NCBI RefSeq assembly: GCF_900104145.1
Contig: NZ_FNLB01000006.1
Span: 62,001 to 126,000 of the forward strand
DNA: 64,000 nt
DNA from: Pseudovibrio sp. Tun.PSC04-5.I4
GTDB taxonomy: Bacteria; Pseudomonadota; Alphaproteobacteria; Rhizobiales; Stappiaceae
Direction: 5' to 3'
Shown: in pieces, positions 43,001 to 50,899 of the stretch
How positions within the stretch are numbered: position 1 is the stretch's first letter
Layout of the letters: each line of letters opens with the position of its first letter
Notes under the pieces: generated by a model
Seen by the model: only the letters and a program-made list of their open reading frames with translations
Database searches by the model: none
Told to the model about the DNA's origin: nothing
Program-made: the position numbers and the translations under genes

Positions 43001-44800
43001 ATGCTGGAGCGTATGGAAGGTGCTGACAACGGGTTGGCCTGTTTGCATGATGAGGACTACGATGTCCCCTTCAACAAGCAGAATCTGAACAGTGATACGT
43101 TGATATTCACCAGTGGTCGCACTGCTGAATCGCTGAATGGTGACTGGAATTTCTGCGTTGATTTGTTGGACACAGGCCTACGGCAAAAGTGGTTCAGCCT
43201 CAAACCGGAAACACCGGAAGGCAGAACAGAACCTTACGATTACGATCCCTACCTTGGCGAAACTGTGCCAGTTCCTTCGTGCTGGTCCATGCTCAAAGAA
43301 AAATGGTATTTCTTTGAAGGCAGCGCTTGGTACACCCGTCCAGTCGACTTGGATGAACTTCCAGCAGATGAGCGCTTATTCCTGCGTGTTGGTGCAGCAC
43401 AATATGATTGTAAGGTGTTCCTCAACGGCGAGTTCCTCGGTAACCACTACGGCGGCTCTACACCTTTCAATGTGGAACTGACAGGACATGCGAAAACAGG
43501 CCGCAACTGGCTCATGTTATGCGTGAACAACACACGCACGCTTGACCGCGTTCCAATGCGTAATACGGATTGGTTCAATTACGGCGGTGTATATCGCAGT
43601 GTTGAACTGTATCGTACACCCAAAACATTCATCTCAGATTTCTTTGCTTATTTGGTGCCAGACGGCTCCTACGAAAAAATTGCGGTTGAGCTGCAAGTTG
43701 ATGGTCCGATCACAACATCTGTATGTGTTGAGATCGAAGAGTTGGAGATCAAGGCTCAGGTCATTGTTGACGATGAGGGCAAGGGCAAGGTCATCATCTC
43801 AGCAAAGCCTGAGCTTTGGTCTCCTGAAAACCCGAAGCTTTATAATGCACGCGCTTCGTTAGGCGATGACCAGATCTCAGATAGGATTGGCTTCCGCCAG
43901 ATCGAGCAAATCGGCACCGATGTTCTTCTCAATGGCAAACCGATCTTCATGCGTGGAATTTCGGTTCATGAGGACGATGAATTCACCGGCAAAGTGTTGC
44001 TCGATGAAGATCTCGCCCAACGGTTCAAACATGCCAAAGAGCTGAACTGCAACTTTATGCGCTTTGCTCATTACCCGCACGATGAACGCGCAGCAAAAAT
44101 GGCTGATGAGCAAGGCGTCCTGTTGTGGGAAGAAATACCCGTCTACTGGGCAATTGATTTCAAGAACCCTGCGACCTTGAAGGATGCAAGCAATCAGCTG
44201 CGGGAGTTGATCAAGCGCGACAGAAACCGTGCCTCCGTGATCATCTGGTCTGTTGGAAATGAGAACCCGGATACTGATGAGCGCCTGTCGTTTATGAAGA
44301 GCCTCATTGATACAGCACATGAGATGGACCCGACCCGTCTCACCTCTGCTGCATGTCTCGTCAACCACGCCAAAAACCGCATTGAAGACCGCCTGATTCA
44401 GTACATCAATATCGTCGGTATCAATGAATACTATGGGTGGTATGAGGAAAATTTTGAGGATCTGATCGACTTCCTCGACAACTCGGATCCCGGCAAACCT
44501 GTGGTGATTTCAGAAACCGGCGCTGATGGCTACATCGGAGACGGCAAAATCGAAAAAGGCTTCTTCAGCGAAGATTATATGGCAGAGGTCTATCAAAAAC
44601 AGATCGCTACATTACGTCAGCGCGAATTCGTAAAAGGGATCTCCCCATGGATCCTTTACGATTTCCGGGTGGAACGCCGCCAAAACATTTTCCAGCAAGG
44701 CTGGAACCGCAAAGGCTTAATCGCCTCAGATAAAAAAACAAAAAAAACCGCCTTCAAACTGCTCTCAGATTTTTATGCTGAGCTGAAAGCCAATAACTGA
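43001..44800 (+). CDS. uidA: Beta-glucuronidase, glycoside hydrolase family 2
   Basis: Start at ATG 43001, with AGAGG seven bases before it; the adjoining GTG at 42998 is less likely. The 599 residues have the GH2 order: jelly-roll (about 30-185), immunoglobulin-like domain, then barrel. The acid/base is Glu421 in WSVGNENPD and the nucleophile Glu505 in VISETGADGY, near the E. coli positions. Asn569-x-Lys571 in WNRKG corresponds to the NxK motif that holds the glucuronate carboxylate in GusA, which supports glucuronidase over galactosidase. It has no signal peptide. It frees glucuronate in the cytoplasm and heads a probable operon with the GntR gene and uxuA. Confidence 0.92.
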   Translation: MLERMEGADNGLACLHDEDYDVPFNKQNLNSDTLIFTSGRTAESLNGDWNFCVDLLDTGLRQKWFSLKPETPEGRTEPYDYDPYLGETVPVPSCWSMLKEKWYFFEGSAWYTRPVDLDELPADERLFLRVGAAQYDCKVFLNGEFLGNHYGGSTPFNVELTGHAKTGRNWLMLCVNNTRTLDRVPMRNTDWFNYGGVYRSVELYRTPKTFISDFFAYLVPDGSYEKIAVELQVDGPITTSVCVEIEELEIKAQVIVDDEGKGKVIISAKPELWSPENPKLYNARASLGDDQISDRIGFRQIEQIGTDVLLNGKPIFMRGISVHEDDEFTGKVLLDEDLAQRFKHAKELNCNFMRFAHYPHDERAAKMADEQGVLLWEEIPVYWAIDFKNPATLKDASNQLRELIKRDRNRASVIIWSVGNENPDTDERLSFMKSLIDTAHEMDPTRLTSAACLVNHAKNRIEDRLIQYINIVGINEYYGWYEENFEDLIDFLDNSDPGKPVVISETGADGYIGDGKIEKGFFSEDYMAEVYQKQIATLRQREFVKGISPWILYDFRVERRQNIFQQGWNRKGLIASDKKTKKTAFKLLSDFYAELKANN

Positions 44801-44814
44801 ATCTGGATTGCGCT

Positions 44815-45579
44815 ATGACCGTGGACACCAACAGAAGACGCTATCAGGATGTTGCAGAAGAGCTCGTCTGCGACCTTGCCAACGGAGCCTATGCAATAGG
44901 TGACCGCCTGCCAACGGAACGCAAGATCTCCGAGGATCTGGGTGTGAGCAGGTCATTGGTGCGCGATGCTATGATCATGCTGGAAGTGCAGGGCCTTGTC
45001 GATGTCCGAAAAGGTTCTGGAACTTATGTGGTGCGCCTTCCTGCTGGTGACGCACCTGAAGTTGCTCTGGAACAGGACATCGGGCCATTTGAGCTGCTGC
45101 AAGCGCGTCAGCTTTTGGAGAGCAATATTGCTGCATTCGCTGCAACCATGGCCACCAAAGCGGATATCGTACAAATGCGCGAAACGCTGAAACGGGAGCG
45201 GGAAGAGCTGGAGTCCGACACCAGCAATTATGTGGCTGATGAGGAATTTCACCGGCTTGTGGCTCAGGCCAGTCAGAACACTGTTCTGACTGAATCAGTC
45301 GAACACCTTTGGAACCTGCGCAAACGCTCACGCATGTGGGAGCAGTTGCATCATCGCATCTTCGACAGAGGCTACCAAGTCAAGTGGTTGGATGATCACC
45401 AGGCAATCCTGACAGCGCTGCAATGCCGGGATCCGCAAATGGCACGACAAGCCATGTGGCAGCACTTGGAAAATGTGCGCCAGACATTGTTGGAGTTGTC
45501 GGATGTCGATGATCCCTCATTTGATGCGTACCTGTTTGACACGGACCCACTGGCTGCTGTGGCCCATTCAAAGAAATAG
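44815..45579 (+). CDS. GntR-family regulator, FadR/FCD type, probable UxuR
   Basis: A 254-residue protein with an N-terminal winged helix (YQDVAEELVCDLANGAYAIG, then LPTERKISEDLGVSRSLVRD and the wing VRKGSGTYVV) and an FCD domain in the C-terminal half (about 95-240). It lies 14 bases after the beta-glucuronidase gene and 59 before uxuA. The length and placing match UxuR/ExuR, which bind fructuronate or glucuronate and release the operators; ATTGGT/ACCAAT palindromes are present in the locus. The naming as UxuR is inferred. Confidence 0.9.
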   Translation: MTVDTNRRRYQDVAEELVCDLANGAYAIGDRLPTERKISEDLGVSRSLVRDAMIMLEVQGLVDVRKGSGTYVVRLPAGDAPEVALEQDIGPFELLQARQLLESNIAAFAATMATKADIVQMRETLKREREELESDTSNYVADEEFHRLVAQASQNTVLTESVEHLWNLRKRSRMWEQLHHRIFDRGYQVKWLDDHQAILTALQCRDPQMARQAMWQHLENVRQTLLELSDVDDPSFDAYLFDTDPLAAVAHSKK

Positions 45580-45638
45580 TATTTGAATTTTTAAACAAGG
45601 GCTTCTGCCCCAAGAGTTAGAAAAGTAAAGAGCTAAAC

Positions 45639-46823
45639 ATGGAACAGACTTGGCGCTGGTATGGCCCTCACGACCCGGTTACCCTCAAAGATGTTCGTCA
45701 GGCAGGGGCAACGGGCATTGTTTCTGCACTGCATCACATCCCCAATGGAGACGTGTGGCCAGTTGACGAAATACAAAAGCGCAAAGCTGAAATTGAAGCA
45801 GCGGGCTTGGTATGGTCCGTTGTAGAAAGTATTCCGGTCCACGAACATATCAAAACCCGCTCTGGTGATTTTGAAAAGCACATTGAGACTTACAAGCAAT
45901 CGATCCGTAATCTGGTTGCCTGTGGCATCACAAAAATCTGCTACAACTTCATGCCGATCCTGGATTGGACCCGCACAGATCTGGCGTATGAGCTGGAAAC
46001 GGGTGCAACGTGCCTGCGTTTTGATGCAGATGTCTTCACAGCCTTTGACATCTTCATTCTGGAACGTCCAAACGCAAAAGCAGAATATTCTGCTGATGAA
46101 CTTGCACGCGCAACTGCTGTGTTTGAAGGGATGAGTCAGGAAGATAAAGACGGTCTGGTCAAGACCATTCTTGCCGGCTTGCCGGGGTCAGAAGAATCCT
46201 ACACTCCTGCAGACATTCGGGCGCACTTGGAGTGTTACGACGGTATTGATGCAGACAAACTGAGATCTCACCTTGCATTGTTCCTGCAGGAAGTCATCCC
46301 GGTTTGTGTGGAGGAAGGCGCTGTGATGGCAATCCATCCGGATGATCCACCGCGCCCACTGCTGGGTCTCCCACGCATTTGTTCTACGGAAGCTGATTAC
46401 GAGTATATCTCAAAGGCAGTGGATGTACCGGAGAACGGTTTCACATTCTGCACTGGCTCTCTCGGTGTTCGTGCTGATAATGATCTTGTAGGTATCGTCA
46501 AACGCTACGCCGATCGCATCCATTTTGTACACCTTCGCGCAACCAAACGGGAAGAAAACCCGTCTTCTTTCCATGAAGCAGATCACTTGGTTGGTGACGT
46601 GGATATGGTCGGCGTAATTTCTGCGCTAGTGGATGAAGAAGAGCGCCGCAAAGCGGAAGGCTGGACAGATCTCATTCCGTTCCGTCCAGACCACGGCCAT
46701 GCCATGTTGTCGGACTTGCAGATGAAATCCGCTCCCGGATACCCGGCAGTTGGTCGCCTGCGTGGCTTGGCAGAATTACGCGGTGTTGAAACCGCAGTAC
46801 GCGCCCTCCGCAAAGCATCCTGA
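45639..46823 (+). CDS. uxuA: Mannonate dehydratase
   Basis: A 394-residue UxuA-family barrel enzyme. The start MEQTWRWYGPHDPVTLKDVR is characteristic, as are GIVSALHHIPNGDVWP, the metal-site MAIHPDDPPRPLLGLPRI and FRPDHGHAML near the end. It dehydrates D-mannonate to 2-keto-3-deoxygluconate (KDG). It completes UxaC-UxuB-UxuA. The next enzymes, KDG kinase and KDPG aldolase, are not in this locus. A strong terminator follows. Confidence 0.96.
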   Translation: MEQTWRWYGPHDPVTLKDVRQAGATGIVSALHHIPNGDVWPVDEIQKRKAEIEAAGLVWSVVESIPVHEHIKTRSGDFEKHIETYKQSIRNLVACGITKICYNFMPILDWTRTDLAYELETGATCLRFDADVFTAFDIFILERPNAKAEYSADELARATAVFEGMSQEDKDGLVKTILAGLPGSEESYTPADIRAHLECYDGIDADKLRSHLALFLQEVIPVCVEEGAVMAIHPDDPPRPLLGLPRICSTEADYEYISKAVDVPENGFTFCTGSLGVRADNDLVGIVKRYADRIHFVHLRATKREENPSSFHEADHLVGDVDMVGVISALVDEEERRKAEGWTDLIPFRPDHGHAMLSDLQMKSAPGYPAVGRLRGLAELRGVETAVRALRKAS

Positions 46824-46853
46824 CGTTCGTTTTTTCTTCACAAAACGTCTGCA

Positions 46854-46882
46854 GGGCCGAGATCTTTTCTCGGCCCTTTTTT
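46854..46882 (+). terminator. Rho-independent terminator after uxuA
   Basis: GGGCCGAGA (46854-46862) and TCTCGGCCC (46868-46876) form a perfect 9-bp stem with a 5-base loop, followed by six T (46877-46882). Confidence 0.95.
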
Positions 46883-46913
46883 GTGTCTGTTGAAATCACG
46901 TCGGATTTATTTG

Positions 46914-46928
46914 TGTAATATTATTACA
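46914..46928. promoter_or_regulatory. Candidate Zur operator before znuC
   Basis: TGTAAT-ATT-ATTACA is a perfect palindrome 59 bases before znuC. It resembles AT-rich Zur boxes of alphaproteobacteria, and zur itself is the third gene of the operon, so autoregulation by zinc is likely. No other palindrome was seen in this spacer. Confidence 0.6.
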
Positions 46929-46986
46929 TAACATATACATTGCAGCTCTTTCTTGAATACACCTGCGGTCAGCAGAGGATTTCGGC

Positions 46987-47754
46987 GTGCAGCTAATTGA
47001 AATGGACGGAGTTGGGATTAAACGGCAAGGGCGCTGGTTAATTCAAAACATCTCGCTTAGCGTTAAATCTGGCGAGATTGTTACGCTTATCGGGCCAAAT
47101 GGCGCTGGCAAAAGCACCACCGCAAAAACAGCTCTGGGTGTTTTGAAAGCCGATGCAGGCTCCATCAAACGCAAACCCAACCTCAAAGTTGGCTACGTTC
47201 CGCAAAAGCTCACCATTGACTGGACGATGCCGCTGACGGTCCGCCGGTTGATGAGCCTGACCGCCAAACCAACACAAGATGAAATTGCGCTTGTATTGGA
47301 GAAAACCGGTATCTCCGGGTTAGCCGGTTCCTATGTTCAGCAACTCTCTGGCGGTGAATATCAACGAGCTTTGCTCGCACGGGCGATCCTCCGCAAACCG
47401 GATTTGCTTGTGCTGGATGAACCGGTTCAGGGCGTGGATTATGCAGGTGAAATTGCACTCTACAATCTGATTCTAAAAATCCGGGATGAGCTTAATTGCG
47501 GCATTCTTCTCATCTCCCATGATCTTCATGTGGTGATGACGCAAACCGATACAGTGGTCTGCCTCAACGGCCACGTCTGTTGCAGCGGTGCGCCTGAACA
47601 CGTGGCTGCTTCAACAGCCTACAAACAGCTATTCGGGGATACCGCAGCCGAGTCCCTTGCGATTTATCACCACCATCACGATCACAAACACCTTGCTGAC
47701 GGAACAGTCATGCACACACACGACGATGATGGAGATTGCAGCACTCATGGATGA
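46987..47754 (+). CDS. znuC: Zinc ABC transporter ATP-binding protein
   Basis: A 255-residue ATPase. Walker A is LIGPNGAGKSTTAK (about 35-48), the signature is LSGGEYQRALLARAIL, Walker B is LLVLDEPVQGVDYAG, and ISHDLHVVM follows. The last 30 residues are rich in His and Asp (HHHHDHKH and MHTHDDDGDCSTHG), a metal-binding tail seen in ZnuC proteins. It powers zinc uptake with ZnuB, whose start overlaps its stop. A znuA binding-protein gene is not in the neighbourhood. Confidence 0.94.
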   Translation: MQLIEMDGVGIKRQGRWLIQNISLSVKSGEIVTLIGPNGAGKSTTAKTALGVLKADAGSIKRKPNLKVGYVPQKLTIDWTMPLTVRRLMSLTAKPTQDEIALVLEKTGISGLAGSYVQQLSGGEYQRALLARAILRKPDLLVLDEPVQGVDYAGEIALYNLILKIRDELNCGILLISHDLHVVMTQTDTVVCLNGHVCCSGAPEHVAASTAYKQLFGDTAAESLAIYHHHHDHKHLADGTVMHTHDDDGDCSTHG

Positions 47755-48562
47755 TTTTATTGTACGCGCCATGCTTGCAGGGATCGGTCTGGCTCTGGTG
47801 AGTGGCCCGCTCGGGTGTTTTGTAGTCTGGCGGCGCATGGCTTACTTCGGCGACACTATGTCTCATTCAGCACTGCTCGGTGTAGCGCTGGCATTCCTGC
47901 TCAATATCAACCTGATGGTCGGCGTGATTGGTGTAACCGTAACCGTTTCCCTGTGTCTTCTCTTTCTGCAAAAACGCGGGTCACTCTCAACAGATGCCCT
48001 CTTGGGCTTGCTTTCACATTCTGCACTTGCGCTTGGAATGGTACTGATTGCCTTTATGGGGTCTGTGCGGTTTGATCTGCTGTCGCTTTTGTTTGGCGAC
48101 ATCCTCGCTGTTGGCACAGTCGACGTGATTGCCATTTATGTGTGCGCAGCGGTAATCCTTGTTCTGCTCTACCTGCTATGGCGCCCATTATTGGCATCCA
48201 CCGTGAATAGAGAGCTGGCTGAAGCCGAAGGGCTCAACCCTGAACGAACTCAACTGATCTTCATGATCATGATGGCTGCAATCATCGCCATCGCAATGAA
48301 GATTGTCGGCGTTCTGTTGATTACAGCTCTCCTGATCATTCCGGCAGCCACAGCGCGCTGGTTTGCAAAGTCACCGGAGCAAATGGCGATTGCGTCCTCG
48401 CTGATTGGCGTTGCCAGTGTCGTGCTGGGCTTAGAGGGCTCATTGCAGTTTGACAGTGCCTCAGGTCCATCCATCGTGGTGGCTGGCATGTGTTTATTTC
48501 TGCTTTCACTGTTTGCATCCAGCCTCATAAGCAGGATATTGGGAACAGAGCGAAAGCAGTGA
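47747..48562 (+). CDS. znuB: Zinc ABC transporter permease
   Basis: Start set at ATG 47747, overlapping the znuC stop; an ATG at 47729 is a close alternative. The 271-residue product has about eight hydrophobic segments and ABC-3 family motifs: GPLGCFVVWRRMAYFGDTMS, FGDILAV, EAEGLNPERTQLIFM and ALLIIPAATAR. It is the membrane subunit of the ZnuABC zinc importer. The overlap and the zur gene 17 bases downstream show a znuC-znuB-zur operon. Confidence 0.94.
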   Translation: MDDFIVRAMLAGIGLALVSGPLGCFVVWRRMAYFGDTMSHSALLGVALAFLLNINLMVGVIGVTVTVSLCLLFLQKRGSLSTDALLGLLSHSALALGMVLIAFMGSVRFDLLSLLFGDILAVGTVDVIAIYVCAAVILVLLYLLWRPLLASTVNRELAEAEGLNPERTQLIFMIMMAAIIAIAMKIVGVLLITALLIIPAATARWFAKSPEQMAIASSLIGVASVVLGLEGSLQFDSASGPSIVVAGMCLFLLSLFASSLISRILGTERKQ

Positions 48563-48579
48563 GGTGAAAGAATAAAACA

Positions 48580-49020
48580 ATGGCAACCGCAGAATTGAAG
48601 CTAACGAAAAATCAGCGCCTTGTTCTGGATCTGCTGTGCGCCTCTGAAGCTCCTATGAGCGCATACTCTATTTTAGACCAGCTCCGCACAGAAGGACTGC
48701 GCGCGCCGTTGCAGGTCTACCGTGCGCTGGATAAACTCATTGGTTTGGGTGCTGTCCACCGGTTGGAGAGCATGAATGCCTTTGTGGCCTGCGCACATCC
48801 TGCCTGTCACTCGGTCGAGATGGTTGGCTTTGCCATCTGCGAATCCTGCGGCAAAGCGCTGGAATTTGCGGATACTGATGTCGCTGAATTTTTAAGCAGA
48901 TGGGCCACCGCCAACGGATTTGTAGCTAAAAGCACATCCATCGAGATTAAGGGAACCTGCTCATCCTGCCAAAGCAACCCTGAATGCTGCTCAGGAGCTG
49001 AGGGAAAAACGACGGCGTAG
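48580..49020 (+). CDS. zur: Zinc uptake regulator, Fur family
   Basis: A 146-residue Fur-family protein. The winged helix (about 10-75) has LTKNQRLVLDLLCASEAPMS and LRAPLQVYRALDKLIGLGAV. Metal sites are visible in the CAHPACHSVEMVGFAICESC region and the C-terminal CSSCQSNPECC. It represses zinc uptake genes when zinc is ample, probably through the palindrome at 46914. The last 30 bases overlap the convergent unknown gene at 48991-49743. Confidence 0.92.
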   Translation: MATAELKLTKNQRLVLDLLCASEAPMSAYSILDQLRTEGLRAPLQVYRALDKLIGLGAVHRLESMNAFVACAHPACHSVEMVGFAICESCGKALEFADTDVAEFLSRWATANGFVAKSTSIEIKGTCSSCQSNPECCSGAEGKTTA

Positions 49021-49743
49021 ATCAAATAGGCTCGGCACTTCACTCTCTGTGTGGCGCAGCTCCGCAGGCTCTATCAATTCTCGCGATATCCAGTTGGTCG
49101 TATAGAGCAGAGGCTTTTTCTCAGATTTTTTTGAGGCTTTCCCACCAAATCCGCTACCATCAACGAGCACCATATCGCTGGGTAGTTTTCGTCTCAGCTC
49201 CGAGAGGCTTGAGAACAACAAAGAGCGATCTTTGCTACACACCTGCAACCCTGTAGCGTGTTGAGCCAGCTTCACAAACATATCCGGGAAGGATTGTGTT
49301 CGCTCACTCACCACATAGCGCAGGAAGATGCAGGGGGAGTAATCCCCGAATAAGCTCTCAATGTCTCCGTCTGGGTCAATCTCGCTGATATTGCGAAACG
49401 GCACATACAGCGCGTTCTCATCATTATAAAAAGTTTCATGGCTGATGATGTTGAAGTGACCTTTATGCTTTGACGTGAAAGCCAGAGAGGAAGGCACATC
49501 AGAAGTCTCAAGCCCGTCTTCAATAACCCGCAAACCACCATTGTAAAGTGGGTCGCCATAAGCAAGAACCAACGCTCCGGATACACGCTGAAAAGCCAGA
49601 TCAAACTCCCTGTCGGGGCAAGGGCCAATGCTCAGCAATAGATCGGAAGCAACAAGGATGCGCGTGGGGATCGGGCAAGTTCCGCCGTGATCGCTCCAAA
49701 TGACCTCAAGGTCGCTTAAACTGGCAAAATCGCTTGGCTGCAC
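48991..49743 (-). CDS. Protein of unknown function (250 residues)
   Basis: I do not recognise this family. The start is a GTG at 49743; codon structure is unbroken for 250 residues. The protein is soluble, without signal peptide or membrane segment, and moderately acidic in the first half, with a basic cluster (GGKASKKSEKKP) near residue 205 and an arginine-rich end. It overlaps zur tail to tail by 30 bases. The small Cys-rich ORF begins 93 bases away on the other strand. Nothing in the context gives a role, though the zinc locus next to it is worth noting. Confidence 0.6.
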   Translation of the reverse strand: MQPSDFASLSDLEVIWSDHGGTCPIPTRILVASDLLLSIGPCPDREFDLAFQRVSGALVLAYGDPLYNGGLRVIEDGLETSDVPSSLAFTSKHKGHFNIISHETFYNDENALYVPFRNISEIDPDGDIESLFGDYSPCIFLRYVVSERTQSFPDMFVKLAQHATGLQVCSKDRSLLFSSLSELRRKLPSDMVLVDGSGFGGKASKKSEKKPLLYTTNWISRELIEPAELRHTESEVPSLFDLRRRFSLSS

Positions 49744-49805
49744 AGTCTTCTAGTCCTCATGATGTTGAAAATCCGTCTTGGGTGCGGACAAATCAATAAT
49801 GCGGA

Positions 49806-49811
49806 TATAAT
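49806..49811 (+). promoter_or_regulatory. TATAAT -10 box before the small ORF
   Basis: A perfect TATAAT lies 24 bases before the ATG at 49836. The -35 region at 17-bp spacing (TGCGGA) is poor, so the promoter may need an activator. Confidence 0.4.
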
Positions 49812-49835
49812 GACGTAGCGGCAAGTGAGGGGAGC

Positions 49836-49958
49836 ATGCAAATAGCTTATTTAAGAAAACAATGTGGTGCCTGTGGCACGTGCGCTACAACAAACTCAGT
49901 TGCTGGGTCTGAGTTTGCTGGAGCGCACTACACTAAAAAGGAGGATGCTCTGCGATAA
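49836..49958 (+). CDS. Small Cys-rich ORF (40 residues, CxxCxxC)
   Basis: ATG 49836 to TAA 49958 encodes 40 residues with Cys10, Cys13 and Cys16 in QCGACGTCATT. GAGGGGAG lies directly before the start and a TATAAT box 24 bases upstream; a 7-bp hairpin (CTCTGCG 49948-49954 with CGCAGAG 49976-49982) overlaps the end. The gene stands alone between two divergent or convergent genes, so it would be a monocistronic small protein. The three cysteines could bind a metal or form a redox site. I do not know a family; chance occurrence is possible. Confidence 0.45.
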   Translation: MQIAYLRKQCGACGTCATTNSVAGSEFAGAHYTKKEDALR

Positions 49959-49998
49959 GGGAACATCTTTCTCACCGCAGAGGAACAGCCGCTAAGGT

Positions 49999-50802
49999 TT
50001 AAGGGACTGTGATAAATGTTGGCTGTAACGATGTTGCAGGCGTTGTCGCTGCACCAGGGCCAGCAATCTTGTAGCCTGCAACACGGCGAGCGCTGGCTTT
50101 GCCGCGGTTCGCTTTGCGGTTGCCACCGCGATAATCCACGTTGATACCAAGATCATTGATCATGGCAACCAGCTGAGAGCGCGAATAGAAACCCAGTGTG
50201 CTCAGGAGTGCAGAAACGTGGTGTTTCACAGTTGCCTCTGAAATGCCAAGCTCATGCGCGATCTGCTTATTGAGCTTACCTTCTTTCAGATAAGTCAAAA
50301 TGGTTGCCTGACGGCGTGTCAGATTGGCGAGGCCCTCGTAGAAGTCGACGCTAAATGCAGTCTGCGCTTCTTCAGGTTCGGCGCTTACCACAGCCGAGCC
50401 ACCGGTCAGGATCGCTTTGAAGACTGAAAAATCCGTTGTTTTCGGAATGGCAGCACTGGCACCGCGTGTGATGAAGTACTCGGAAAGACCAGGATTATCC
50501 TGTTCCAATAGCATAACGAGACTGGAAATTTCATAGGTTTCCAGCAAGGCGGACGCGGTGCCAAGACCTGGCGCGCCTTTCATGCGTGGGTTCACGAGTA
50601 CAATTGCGGAAGGGTGAAGTTCTACCCAAGTCTGCAGCTCAGAGTAACTTTTGGTCACAAGTACATTCACGCCATGGCACTCATTGGAGTAGATGCTCGC
50701 AAGTGCTCTGGAAAATGCCGGATGTGGATCACCAATAATAACGGTGTGCATGGAAACCTTCTCCCCTAGGGTTCCAACAGTTGTCTGACGCTCCCGATAC
50801 AT
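49999..50802 (-). CDS. LuxR-type regulator with degenerate receiver domain
   Basis: A 267-residue NarL/FixJ-like protein. AAGGAGG precedes the ATG at 50802. The receiver-like part (about 18-135) keeps Asp25 (IGDPHP) and Lys121 (AIPKTT), but the phospho-acceptor position holds Asn71 in VLVNPRM. A GerE helix-turn-helix follows (about 160-218, with LTRRQATILTYLKEGKLNKQ and ISEATVKHHVSALL). The last 45 residues are a low-complexity basic and Pro/Thr-rich tail. No histidine kinase gene is near. It probably acts without phosphorylation, or by binding a ligand or partner. Targets unknown. Confidence 0.85.
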   Translation of the reverse strand: MYRERQTTVGTLGEKVSMHTVIIGDPHPAFSRALASIYSNECHGVNVLVTKSYSELQTWVELHPSAIVLVNPRMKGAPGLGTASALLETYEISSLVMLLEQDNPGLSEYFITRGASAAIPKTTDFSVFKAILTGGSAVVSAEPEEAQTAFSVDFYEGLANLTRRQATILTYLKEGKLNKQIAHELGISEATVKHHVSALLSTLGFYSRSQLVAMINDLGINVDYRGGNRKANRGKASARRVAGYKIAGPGAATTPATSLQPTFITVP

Positions 50803-50899
50803 AATTTTTCCTCCTTAAACTATGCACTACGTGTTTCGTCGTATCTCTTGAAAAAAATACATGCATATGGTTTTTTTACAAGTGTTGTTGTGAGGGGCC

